A stretch of DNA of 64,000 bases from Bradyrhizobium manausense (GTDB taxonomy: Bacteria; Pseudomonadota; Alphaproteobacteria; Rhizobiales; Xanthobacteraceae), in assembly GCF_018129685.1 (NCBI RefSeq), contig NZ_JAFCLG010000018.1, positions 1 to 64,000 of the forward strand. Direction: 5' to 3'. The translations under genes were made by a program, and so were the position numbers. Of this stretch, positions 28,537 through 36,152 are shown piece by piece. Every line of letters begins with the position of its first letter. Position 1 is the stretch's first letter. The notes below the pieces were generated by a model. That model was not told where the DNA came from, did not search any database, and was given only the letters and a program-made list of their open reading frames with translations.

Positions 28537-29519
28537 TCGAGGCGGAGCTTTCCCGCAGCGTCCAGCGCTGGTGTCCCGGCGCAACCGGCGTCACCGGCGC
28601 GGCAAAGCTTTCGGGTGGTGCCAGTCAGGAAACCTGGCGCTTCGACATCACGCATCCCGATGGGCCGATCGGCGCGATCCTGCGCCGGTCCCCGAAAGGC
28701 TATGGCGCGGCGCCAACGCGTGCAGCCGGTCTTGCGGCCGAAGCGCAGCTGATGCAGCTGGCTTTCGAGGCAGGTGTACCATCGCCACGCGTGATGCATG
28801 TGTTAACTCCGGACGAAGATCTGGGCACCGGCTTCATCATGCAGCGTGTCGAGGGCGAGACCATCGCCCGCAAGATACTTCGCGATGATGAATTTGCGGC
28901 GGCGCGGCCACTGCTGGCGCGACAGATCGGCGGCGTGCTTGCGGGCCTGCACCGGCTGCCGCAGGACAAATTGCCCGAGCTGCGCAGCAGGTCGGCGACC
29001 CAGGAGATCGCGGAGTTCGATCGCGACTATCGCAGCCTGAATTGGCCGAAGCCGGTGTTCGAGCTGGCGCTGCGCTGGCTGCGCGACCATGATCCCGGCC
29101 CGTCGGCTGAGACGACGCTGGTGCACGGCGACTTCCGCAACGGCAACCTCATCATCGGCGCCGACGGGTTGCGCGCCGTGCTCGACTGGGAGCTCGCCCA
29201 TCTCGGCGATCCCATGGAGGATCTCGGCTGGGTCTGCGTCAACTCCTGGCGATTTGGCGAGATCGACAAACCCGTCGGCGGCTTTGGTTCGCGTGAAGAG
29301 CTGTTCGCCGGCTATGAAGCCGCGGGGCGCAAGGTCGATCCTGCGCGCGTAAAATTCTGGGAAGTGATGGGCACGCTGCGCTGGGGCATCATGTGCGGCG
29401 GCATGATGCAGCGGTTCCGCGAGGGGCCGGACCATTCCATGGAACGTGCGATGATCGGCCGCCGGGCCTCCGAGACCGAGATCGATCTGTTGCGGCTGCT
29501 CGCGCCGCGGGGAGGCTAG
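28533..29519 (+). CDS. Phosphotransferase-family protein, LvaA / ACAD10-11 kinase-like
   Basis: 328 residues with an aminoglycoside-phosphotransferase (APH) kinase fold. The nucleotide loop SGGASQETWRFDI is at about 27-39, the catalytic HGDFRNGN gives H198, D200 and N205, and the metal-binding DWELAHLGDPMEDLGW has D218. This subgroup is the kinase of bacterial levulinate catabolism (LvaA) and the N-terminal part of human ACAD10/11, which phosphorylates 4-hydroxyacyl-CoA. It is translationally coupled to the PaaG-like gene upstream and followed three bases later by a small gene, as lvaA is by lvaB. The function is inferred from family and neighbours. Confidence 0.88.
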   Translation: MIEAELSRSVQRWCPGATGVTGAAKLSGGASQETWRFDITHPDGPIGAILRRSPKGYGAAPTRAAGLAAEAQLMQLAFEAGVPSPRVMHVLTPDEDLGTGFIMQRVEGETIARKILRDDEFAAARPLLARQIGGVLAGLHRLPQDKLPELRSRSATQEIAEFDRDYRSLNWPKPVFELALRWLRDHDPGPSAETTLVHGDFRNGNLIIGADGLRAVLDWELAHLGDPMEDLGWVCVNSWRFGEIDKPVGGFGSREELFAGYEAAGRKVDPARVKFWEVMGTLRWGIMCGGMMQRFREGPDHSMERAMIGRRASETEIDLLRLLAPRGG

Positions 29520-29522
29520 GGC

Positions 29523-29900
29523 ATGCAGGACGAACCGACACCCGTCGAGCTGACCAAATCAGTCGCCGATTTCCTCCGCAACGACATCACGCCGCTGATA
29601 TCAGGTCACCAGGCGTTCAAGCTGCGGGTCGCGATCAACATCCTCGATCTCGTCACGCGGCAGCTGATGCAGGAAGAGGGGAGCGAAGCGAAGGAAGTCG
29701 AGCGTTTGCGCGCGCTGCTCGGCATGGACGGCTCGGTAGCGGACCTTAATCGCGCGCTCGCGGACCGCATCGCCAAGGGCGAGGTCGATCTCGCAACGCC
29801 AGGCCTCGCCGAACATTTGTGGCAGACCACGATGGACAAGCTCGCAGTCGATCAGCCGAACTACGCATCCTACAAGCGGGAGCTGTCGCGAGGCGGGTAG
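29523..29900 (+). CDS. DUF6285-like small protein, possible kinase partner (LvaB-like)
   Basis: 125 residues, all soluble and largely helical by composition. It contains VELTKSVADFLRNDI, FKLRVAINILDLVTRQ, LRALLGMDGSVADLNRALAD and HLWQTTMDKLAVDQPNY, the pattern of DUF6285 proteins found beside APH-fold phosphotransferases. In the lva operon a small protein, LvaB, is needed for LvaA activity. That this gene is its counterpart is inference from size and position. The start is three bases after the kinase stop. Confidence 0.78.
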   Translation: MQDEPTPVELTKSVADFLRNDITPLISGHQAFKLRVAINILDLVTRQLMQEEGSEAKEVERLRALLGMDGSVADLNRALADRIAKGEVDLATPGLAEHLWQTTMDKLAVDQPNYASYKRELSRGG

Positions 29901-29917
29901 GCGCGACTTTCTCGGCT

Positions 29918-29960
29918 GTCATTCCGGGCTCGCGCCCAAGCCGGCGCGCCCCGGAATGAC
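29918..29960. repeat. Family-C short palindromic repeat
   Basis: GTCATTCCGGG and CCCGGAATGAC are the outer arms of a 43-bp hairpin with a GCGC-rich centre. It sits between the convergent ends of the DUF6285-like gene and an enoyl-CoA hydratase gene. Confidence 0.8.
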
Positions 29961-29974
29961 CGCGCAAGGCGCGG

Positions 29975-30754
29975 TCACTTCCCCACCCATTTCGGCGGCC
30001 GCTTTTCCGCAAACGCCTTCGGGCCCTCGATGTAATCCTGCGAGGCCACCATCGCCTTCACCGCCGGATACTCCCGCTGCTCCTCGATCGCCTGTTCCAG
30101 CGACACGGCAAGCCCCTTCTGAATGGTCTGCTTCGAGGCCCGGATCGACATCGGCGAATTCTCGGTGATCATCTCGGCCCAGCGCAGCGCGGCCGCGAGC
30201 GCCTCGCCTTGCGGCACCACCTCGTTGACGAAGCCGAGCTCATGGCCCTCCTTGGCGCTGACATGGCGTGCGGTGAGGATCATGCCCATGGCGCGCTTCA
30301 GGCCAATCTGGCGCGGCAACCGGTGCAGGCCGCCGGCGAGTGCGGCAAGGCCGACGCGCGGTTCAGGGAGTGCGAAGGTCGCGTTCTCCGACGCAATGAT
30401 CAGGTCACAGGCGAGCGCGATCTCGAAGCCGCCGCCCATGGCAACGCCGTTCACCGCGGCGATGATGGGCTTGTCGCAGTCGAAGCGCGAGGTGAGGCCG
30501 GCGAAGCCGCCCTTGTCCCAGCCGCGCTTGCCGCCCGCCGCCTGCCACTTGAGATCGTTGCCGGCGCAGAACGCCTTGTCGCCGGCGCCGGTGACGATCG
30601 CGACCCATTGCTCGGGATCGCCAGAAAAATCGTCGAACACCTTCTGCAGTTCGAAATGCGCGTCGGTGTGCAGCGCGTTGTAGACCTCGGGCCGCGACAA
30701 CGTGACTGTTGTGATCGGCCCCTTGCGTTCCACCTTTGCGAATTTCAGCTCCAT
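29975..30754 (-). CDS. Enoyl-CoA hydratase (crotonase family)
   Basis: 259 residues. Both catalytic Glu of true hydratases are present: MGGGFEIALACD and FALPEPRVGL. The oxyanion segment is AGDKAFCAGNDLKW. So it should hydrate 2-enoyl-CoA to 3-hydroxyacyl-CoA, unlike the PaaG-like paralogue upstream. It ends AFAEKRPPKWVGK, the usual terminus. ATG 30754 (MELKFAKVE) is preferred with GGGAG upstream, though an ATG five codons earlier also has a fair ribosome site. It is divergent from the acyl-CoA dehydrogenase at 30967. Confidence 0.92.
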   Translation of the reverse strand: MELKFAKVERKGPITTVTLSRPEVYNALHTDAHFELQKVFDDFSGDPEQWVAIVTGAGDKAFCAGNDLKWQAAGGKRGWDKGGFAGLTSRFDCDKPIIAAVNGVAMGGGFEIALACDLIIASENATFALPEPRVGLAALAGGLHRLPRQIGLKRAMGMILTARHVSAKEGHELGFVNEVVPQGEALAAALRWAEMITENSPMSIRASKQTIQKGLAVSLEQAIEEQREYPAVKAMVASQDYIEGPKAFAEKRPPKWVGK

Positions 30755-30966
30755 CGCGCGCTCCCGCATTTTCTTCCCTGAGAGTATTGGCGTGATATTA
30801 CCGCGTGCCCGCGCACGAGCGCCATCAAATTGCGCGTGCGCGCATTGCGTATGTCACACGCCTCGCCTTGCTTGACTTCATGCGGCTCTTCTCACCTTAA
30901 TCGTGCGAAGCAAAACGCGCCTAGCGCCTTAACGCAAAAGCGATCAAATCATCCGGGAGAGAGCCT

Positions 30967-32241
30967 GTGGATTTCTCATTGCCTGCCGATCTCGTCGCCT
31001 ATCTCGGAGAGCTCGACCGTTTCATCGAACGCGAGATCAAGCCACTCGAGCAAGCCGATGACAACATCCGCTTCTTTGATCATCGCCGCGAATGGGCGCG
31101 CACCGATTTCGAGAATGGCGGTCTGCCGCGGCACGAATGGGAGGCGCTGTTGCGCAAGGCAAAGGATCTCGCCGATGCCGCCGGTCATCTGCGTTTTCCG
31201 GTGCCGAAGCAATATGGCGGCAAGGATGGCTCGAACCTCTGGATGGCCGTCATCCGTGAGCATTTTGCCGCGAAGGGCCTCGGCCTGCACAACGATCTGC
31301 AGAACGAGCATTCGATCGTCGGCAATTTCCCGGTCGTCACGATGCTCGACCGTTACGGCCGCGACGACCAGAAGGCGATGATCGACGGTTCGATCAGGGG
31401 CAAGTACCGCATCACTTTTGGTTTGACCGAGCCGCATCACGGCTCGGACGCGACCCACATGGAGACGCGCGCGGTGCCGGCGACCCGCGACAACGTCAAG
31501 GGCTGGATCATCAACGGCGAGAAGATGTGGACTACAGGCATGCACGTCGCCACCCATTGCGCACTGTTCGCGCGCACCTCGGGCAATGACGGCGATGCCC
31601 GTGGCATCACCTGCTTCCTGGTGCCGGCCAAGAGCCCCGGCGTCAGGATCGAGGAATACATGTGGACCTTCAACATGCCGACCGACCATCCGCGTGTCAG
31701 TTTCACCGACGTGTTCGTGCCTGAGGATGCACAGTTCGGCGAGGTCGGCCGCGGCCTGTCGCTGGCGCAATGCTTTGTTCATCAGAACCGCATCCGTCAG
31801 GCCGCGAGCTCGCTGGGCGCCGCCGTCTACTGCATCAACGAGAGCGTCAAATACGCGCGTGAGCGAAAGCCGTTCGGCAGGGCGCTGGCCGAGAACCAGG
31901 CGATCCAGTTCCCGCTGGTCGAGCTCGCCACGCAAGCCGAGATGCTGCGCCTGCTGATCCGCAAGACCGCCTGGGAGATGGACAAGCTCACCGAGGAGCA
32001 GATCGAGCGCACGCTCTCCGACCGCGTCTCGATGTGCAACTATTGGGCAAACCGTCTCTGCTGCGAATCCGCCGACCGCGCCATGCAGGTCCACGGTGGC
32101 ATGGGCTACTCACGCCACAAGCCGTTCGAGCACATCTACCGCCACCACCGCCGCTATCGGATCACCGAGGGCAGCGAGGAGATCCAGATGCGCAAGGTGG
32201 CGGGGTTCCTGTTCGGGTATATGGGGCCGGGGAAGCATTAG
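30967..32241 (+). CDS. Acyl-CoA dehydrogenase
   Basis: 424 residues. FAD-contact strand TFGLTEPHHGSDATHMETRA, INGEKMWTTGMH, and C-terminal QVHGGMGYSRHKPFEHIYRHHRRYRITEGSEEIQ with the EGSEE region near the active site are visible. The N-terminal helix region is longer than in short-chain enzymes. A GTG start at 30967 after a GGGAGAGAG Shine-Dalgarno begins MDFSLPADLV. It oxidises an acyl-CoA to the 2-enoyl form, passing electrons to ETF. It is the second ACAD of the island; chain specificity is unknown. Confidence 0.92.
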   Translation: MDFSLPADLVAYLGELDRFIEREIKPLEQADDNIRFFDHRREWARTDFENGGLPRHEWEALLRKAKDLADAAGHLRFPVPKQYGGKDGSNLWMAVIREHFAAKGLGLHNDLQNEHSIVGNFPVVTMLDRYGRDDQKAMIDGSIRGKYRITFGLTEPHHGSDATHMETRAVPATRDNVKGWIINGEKMWTTGMHVATHCALFARTSGNDGDARGITCFLVPAKSPGVRIEEYMWTFNMPTDHPRVSFTDVFVPEDAQFGEVGRGLSLAQCFVHQNRIRQAASSLGAAVYCINESVKYARERKPFGRALAENQAIQFPLVELATQAEMLRLLIRKTAWEMDKLTEEQIERTLSDRVSMCNYWANRLCCESADRAMQVHGGMGYSRHKPFEHIYRHHRRYRITEGSEEIQMRKVAGFLFGYMGPGKH

Positions 32242-32263
32242 CTTTCGGCGGCGCTCTCTCCGA

Positions 32264-32404
32264 GTCGTCCTGGCGAAAGCCAGGACCCATTACCCCAGGA
32301 AGGAGTTCGCGGCAGGCGGGTAACCACCAATTTTCGCCAAACTCAATTCGGTGGCAATGGGTCCTGGATCAGCGCTCCGCTTCGCTACGCTTGTCCAGGA
32401 CGAC
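32264..32404. repeat. Family-A palindromic repeat (variant right arm)
   Basis: The left arm, GTCGTCCTGGCGAAAGCCAG and onward to 32292, is identical to the copy at 10120. The right arm ends CTTGTCCAGGACGAC and carries an extra CGCTCCGCTTCGCTACG segment. It lies between the convergent dehydrogenase and CoA-ligase genes. Confidence 0.85.
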
Positions 32405-32423
32405 GATGTCGATGGAGGGAGTC

Positions 32424-34001
32424 CTAATTCACCCGCCGATCCTTCCCTGCCCAATACGGCTCGCGAAGTTGCCGCCTCAGAATCTTCCCTGACGGATTCC
32501 TGGGCAGTGCCGGCAAGAACTCCACGCTCTTCGGTGTCTTGAAGCCGGCGATGCGCTCCCGGGTGAAGTTGATGATGTCGGTGGCGGTCGCCTCCTTGCC
32601 CGGTTTCATCACCACCACGGCCTTCACCGCCTCGCCCCATTTGTCGTCGGGCACGCCGATCACGGCGGCTTCCGCGACGTCAGGGTGATCGCACAGCGCG
32701 CTCTCCACCTCGGCCGGGTAGATGTTCTCGCCGCCGGAGATGATCATGTCCTTGATGCGGTCGTGGATGTAGAGATAGCCGTCCTCGTCCATGTAACCGG
32801 CATCGCCCGTGCGCAGCCAGCCATCGCTGCGTAGCGTTGCGGCCGTGGCCTCCGGCAAGTTCCAGTAGCCTGCCATGTTGGAGCCCGAGCGCGTTGCGAT
32901 CTCGCCGACCTGTCGCGGCGGCAGCGGTTTGCCGTCGACGTCCAGAATCGCGATCTCGACGCCGGGCAGCGCCTTGCCGGCCGAGCGCATCCGCTCGAGG
33001 CCCTCGACGTGATCCTCGGGCGGCAGTGCGACGATCGTGCCTGTCGTCTCGGTCATGCCGTACATCTGCACGAAGCCGCATTTGAAGACCTCGATGCATT
33101 CCTTCAACAGCGCAGCGGGAATCGGCGAGGCGCCATACAGCATGTATTTCAGCCGCGAGAAGTCGACGGTTCTCGCGCGCGGCTGCCGGACCACGAACTG
33201 CATCGCCGCCGGCACCATGAAGAGTTTCGTGATGCCCGACTGCTCGAAGAAATCCAGCACCTTGGTCGGATCGAATTCGCGCGCGATTACGCCGCGGGCC
33301 CCGTGATACAGCCCCATCACGCCCCAGCCCGAGCCGCCGATATGGAAGATCGGCATCGCGACCAGCGAGACGTCGTCGGTCGACCACCGGTTCCATTCCG
33401 GCTTGTCCTCGGCATTGCCCGTCTGCACCAGATTGAGGAAGTTCGCGTGGCTCAGCATCGCGCCCTTCGGCTTGCCCGTCGTGCCTGACGTGTAGAGCTG
33501 GATGGCGATGTCCTTGGTGTCGATCGGAACCTTCGGGTCATTTCCGCTCTGCGCATCGCGCCACGCCGTAAAGTCCTGCCATTCCGACGCGCCGCCTTCG
33601 GTGGTGATGACGGTGCGCACGCCGGGCAGCTGATCCTTGATCTGACGAACAAGCGTGATGAACTCAGGTCCCACGAACAGCACCGGCGCCTTGCAATCCG
33701 TGACGATGAAGGCGACCTCGGGTCCCGCCAGCCGCCAGTTCACTGGCGCCATCACCACACCGGCCTTCATCGCCCCCATCAGCAGCTCGAAATAGACATC
33801 GCTGTTCTTGCCGAGATAGGCGATGCGGTCGCCCTTTTTCACGCCCATCGCGAGGAGCGCATTGGCGACCTTGTTGGTCTTGGTGTCGAATTCGGCAAAG
33901 CTGGTGACGCGGCCCTCGAACTCATAGGCAATGGCATTGCCGCGGCTCGCCGCGCGCTCGCGCACCATGTCGGCGAGGTCAGCCAATGGCTGTGTGGTCA
34001 T
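32424..34001 (-). CDS. Fatty-acyl-CoA synthetase (AMP-binding)
   Basis: 525 residues, ANL adenylate-forming family. Core motifs are YTSGTTGKPKGAMLSH (about 170-185), MYGMTETTG, and GWLRTGDAGYMDEDGYLYIHDRIKD. The catalytic Lys is in NPSGKILRRQL near the C terminus. It activates a carboxylic acid to its CoA thioester in two steps via the acyl-AMP, giving the entry substrate for the island; LvaE of the levulinate pathway is of this family. It is followed in the same direction by nothing and preceded by an SDR gene at 34226 with a repeat between them. Confidence 0.92.
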   Translation of the reverse strand: MTTQPLADLADMVRERAASRGNAIAYEFEGRVTSFAEFDTKTNKVANALLAMGVKKGDRIAYLGKNSDVYFELLMGAMKAGVVMAPVNWRLAGPEVAFIVTDCKAPVLFVGPEFITLVRQIKDQLPGVRTVITTEGGASEWQDFTAWRDAQSGNDPKVPIDTKDIAIQLYTSGTTGKPKGAMLSHANFLNLVQTGNAEDKPEWNRWSTDDVSLVAMPIFHIGGSGWGVMGLYHGARGVIAREFDPTKVLDFFEQSGITKLFMVPAAMQFVVRQPRARTVDFSRLKYMLYGASPIPAALLKECIEVFKCGFVQMYGMTETTGTIVALPPEDHVEGLERMRSAGKALPGVEIAILDVDGKPLPPRQVGEIATRSGSNMAGYWNLPEATAATLRSDGWLRTGDAGYMDEDGYLYIHDRIKDMIISGGENIYPAEVESALCDHPDVAEAAVIGVPDDKWGEAVKAVVVMKPGKEATATDIINFTRERIAGFKTPKSVEFLPALPRNPSGKILRRQLREPYWAGKDRRVN

Positions 34002-34095
34002 GTTTCTCCCGTGGGCGATTTGTTGTTATGCTTGGGAGTGTGGCGTCATCCGGGGAGGAAGACAAGGTGGTGGAGGGCGCCACTGCTTCAACACC

Positions 34096-34215
34096 GTCGT
34101 CCTGGCGAAGGCCAGGACCCATAGCCACAAAACGCAATTTGGCGAAGACTGATCATGACCAATCTTCGCCAAACAGGATTCGGTGGTAATGGGTCCTGGC
34201 GTTCGCCAGGACGAC
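34096..34215. repeat. Family-A palindromic repeat
   Basis: The left arm starts GTCGTCCTGGCGAAGGCCAG and the right arm ends TTCGCCAGGACGAC at 34215. The middle includes a second pair (GGCGAAGA/TCTTCGCC). It lies inside the apparent SDR-to-ligase transcription unit on the minus strand. Confidence 0.85.
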
Positions 34216-34225
34216 GGCAGAGAGA

Positions 34226-35098
34226 TTATCCTCTTTTCGCCCGATCCTTCTCGTTCTGCGCCATGATGCTCTCGCGCGCGGTCTTCCAGTCGTCGTCGCT
34301 CCAGTCGCGGAGCTGGTAGAAATTGCCGCCCATGGCGAGCGCCTGCGCGCCGTCCATGGCGATGGTCTCGCCATTGATCCAGTTGCAGCCGCCCGAGATC
34401 AGGAACACCGCGAGGTTCTGCAACTCCTCCATGGTGCCGACGCGGCCCATCGGGTTCATCGCCTTGGTGCGCGCTCCGGCCTCGTCGCCCGGCTTGATGC
34501 GCTTGCTCATGCCCTCGGTCGGGATCTCGCCCGGTGCGATGGTGTTGAGGCGGATGCCGTAGCGGCCCCATTCGGTCGCCAGCGACATCGTCATGGCGTG
34601 GATCGCCGATTTGCTCATTGCCGACGGCACCACATAAGGCGAGCCGTTACGGACCCAGGTCACGGTGATCGAGACCACGTTGCCGGGCTGTTTCAGCGCG
34701 ATCCAGCGTTTGCCGACCGCATGCGTCACGTAGAACGTGCCGTGCATGACGATATTGGCGACGGCATCGAAGCCGCGCGGCGAAAGCTCTTCCGTTCGCG
34801 AGATGAAATTGCCGGCGGCATTGTTGATGAGATCGGTGAGCGGTGCATCGCGAAAGATGTTCTCGACCATCTCCTCGACCGCGAGCGCGTTGCGGATGTC
34901 GACGCCGTGGCTGGTGACGCGGCCGCCATATTCGCCCATCAGCTCGATCGCGGTCTCGTCGCAGACGATCTTGCGCCGGCCGCAGATATGAACCTCGGCG
35001 CCGAGCTCGAGAAAGCGGGCCGCCATGGATTTGCCGAGCCCGGTCCCACCGCCGGTCACGAGAATGCGCCGCCCAGCCAGAAGATTTTCCTTGAACAT
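34226..35098 (-). CDS. SDR protein, 2,4-dienoyl-CoA reductase-like
   Basis: 290 residues. The cofactor loop is GGGTGLGKSMA (about 16-26) and HICGRR suggests NADP preference. NNAAGNFISRTEELS, and APGEIPTEGMSKRI near the C terminus, match 2,4-dienoyl-CoA reductases of the SDR type. The classical YxxxK Tyr is replaced by Ser (SAMSK), as expected for that group, where a different Tyr takes part. It would reduce 2,4-dienoyl-CoA to an enoyl-CoA, useful for unsaturated acyl chains. It is divergent from the crotonase gene at 35204. Confidence 0.88.
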   Translation of the reverse strand: MFKENLLAGRRILVTGGGTGLGKSMAARFLELGAEVHICGRRKIVCDETAIELMGEYGGRVTSHGVDIRNALAVEEMVENIFRDAPLTDLINNAAGNFISRTEELSPRGFDAVANIVMHGTFYVTHAVGKRWIALKQPGNVVSITVTWVRNGSPYVVPSAMSKSAIHAMTMSLATEWGRYGIRLNTIAPGEIPTEGMSKRIKPGDEAGARTKAMNPMGRVGTMEELQNLAVFLISGGCNWINGETIAMDGAQALAMGGNFYQLRDWSDDDWKTARESIMAQNEKDRAKRG

Positions 35099-35121
35099 GG
35101 ATGTTTCTCCCTTAGGGATTG

Positions 35122-35145
35122 TCAGTTAATTGGTCGATTGACTAA
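35122..35145. promoter_or_regulatory. Imperfect inverted repeat between divergent genes, candidate operator
   Basis: TCAGTTAA (35122-35129) and TTGACTAA (35138-35145) form inverted arms (6 of 8 matched) around eight bases, in an AT-rich patch of otherwise GC-rich DNA. The position 24 bp upstream of the SDR start fits a TetR- or GntR-type repressor site. No regulator gene is adjacent. Confidence 0.35.
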
Positions 35146-35203
35146 ATCCGGCCGTCAGCTTCCTGTAAAGCGGCACCGAACAAGAACAGGGGAGAATTCA
35201 TCC

Positions 35204-36013
35204 ATGGAAGAGCGCGTCTCGATTTCGATCTCGGAAGGCGTCGCCGATGTGCGGCTGGTGCGCGCGGACAAGATGAATGCGCTCGATCAGGCCATGTTCG
35301 AGGCCCTTGTCGCGGCAACCGAACGGCTTTCGAAGGAAAAAGGCGTGCGCGTCGTCGTGCTCTCCGGCGAGGGCCGCGCGTTCTGCGCCGGTCTCGACAT
35401 GGGGCGTTTTGCCGCCATGAAGGATAAGGGCGGCAACGGAATTCCGGGTGGCGAAAATCGTGATCTCACCAAGCGGACTCACGGCCAGGCGAACTTTCCG
35501 CAACAGGCGGTATGGGGATGGCGCCAGCTTCCGGTTCCCGTGATCGCGGCCGTGCATGGCGTCGCCTTCGGCGGCGGCTTCCAGCTCTCGCTCGGTGCCG
35601 ACATGCGCTTTCTCAGCCCCGATGCGCGCATGTCGATCATGGAAATCAAATGGGGCCTCGTCCCCGATATGGCGGGCACGCCGATCCTCGCCTCGCTGGT
35701 GCGAGACGACATCCTGCGTGATCTCACTTACACCGGCCGCATCTTCTCCGCGCAGGAGGCGATGACGTACGGCCTCGCCACGCGCATCTGCGATGACCCG
35801 CGAGCGGCGGCGCTCGAAGTCGCACGTGAGATCGCCGGCAAGAGCCCCGACGCGATCCGTGCTGCGAAGCGCTTGCTCAACAATCTCTCGGTCGATCCGG
35901 GCCCGGCACTGCTCGCGGAATCCGTCGAGCAACAGAAGCTGATCGGCAGCGCCAACCAGACCGAAGCCGTGCGCTCCAATCTGGAGAAGCGCGCGGCGAA
36001 GTATGTGGACTGA
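35204..36013 (+). CDS. Crotonase-family enoyl-CoA hydratase/isomerase
   Basis: 269 residues. Oxyanion-hole segments are GEGRAFCAGLDMGRF and HGVAFGGGFQLSLGAD. The first catalytic Glu is Gln (GGGFQ), the second is kept (SIMEIKWGLVPDMAG). A single acid suggests an isomerase or an atypical hydratase. The C terminus NLEKRAAKYVD fits the family. ATG 35204 has AGGGGAGA upstream. A family-B repeat separates it from the CoA ligase downstream. Confidence 0.9.
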   Translation: MEERVSISISEGVADVRLVRADKMNALDQAMFEALVAATERLSKEKGVRVVVLSGEGRAFCAGLDMGRFAAMKDKGGNGIPGGENRDLTKRTHGQANFPQQAVWGWRQLPVPVIAAVHGVAFGGGFQLSLGADMRFLSPDARMSIMEIKWGLVPDMAGTPILASLVRDDILRDLTYTGRIFSAQEAMTYGLATRICDDPRAAALEVAREIAGKSPDAIRAAKRLLNNLSVDPGPALLAESVEQQKLIGSANQTEAVRSNLEKRAAKYVD

Positions 36014-36021
36014 TGGTCGCC

Positions 36022-36112
36022 GTCATGGCCGGGCCTGTCCCGGCCATCCACGTTCTTGGTCCCAAGGCGGCGAAACAAGAACGTGGATCACCGGGACAAG
36101 CCCGGTGATGAC
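36022..36112. repeat. Family-B palindromic repeat
   Basis: The left arm starts GTCATGGCCGGGCCTGTCCC and the right arm ends GGGACAAGCCCGGTGATGAC. The inner CCACGTTCTTG/CAAGAACGTGG pair is perfect. It lies between two same-strand genes. Confidence 0.85.
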
Positions 36113-36152
36113 GACTAACTGGCACCGCCGTTATTCAACAAGAAAAACAAAA

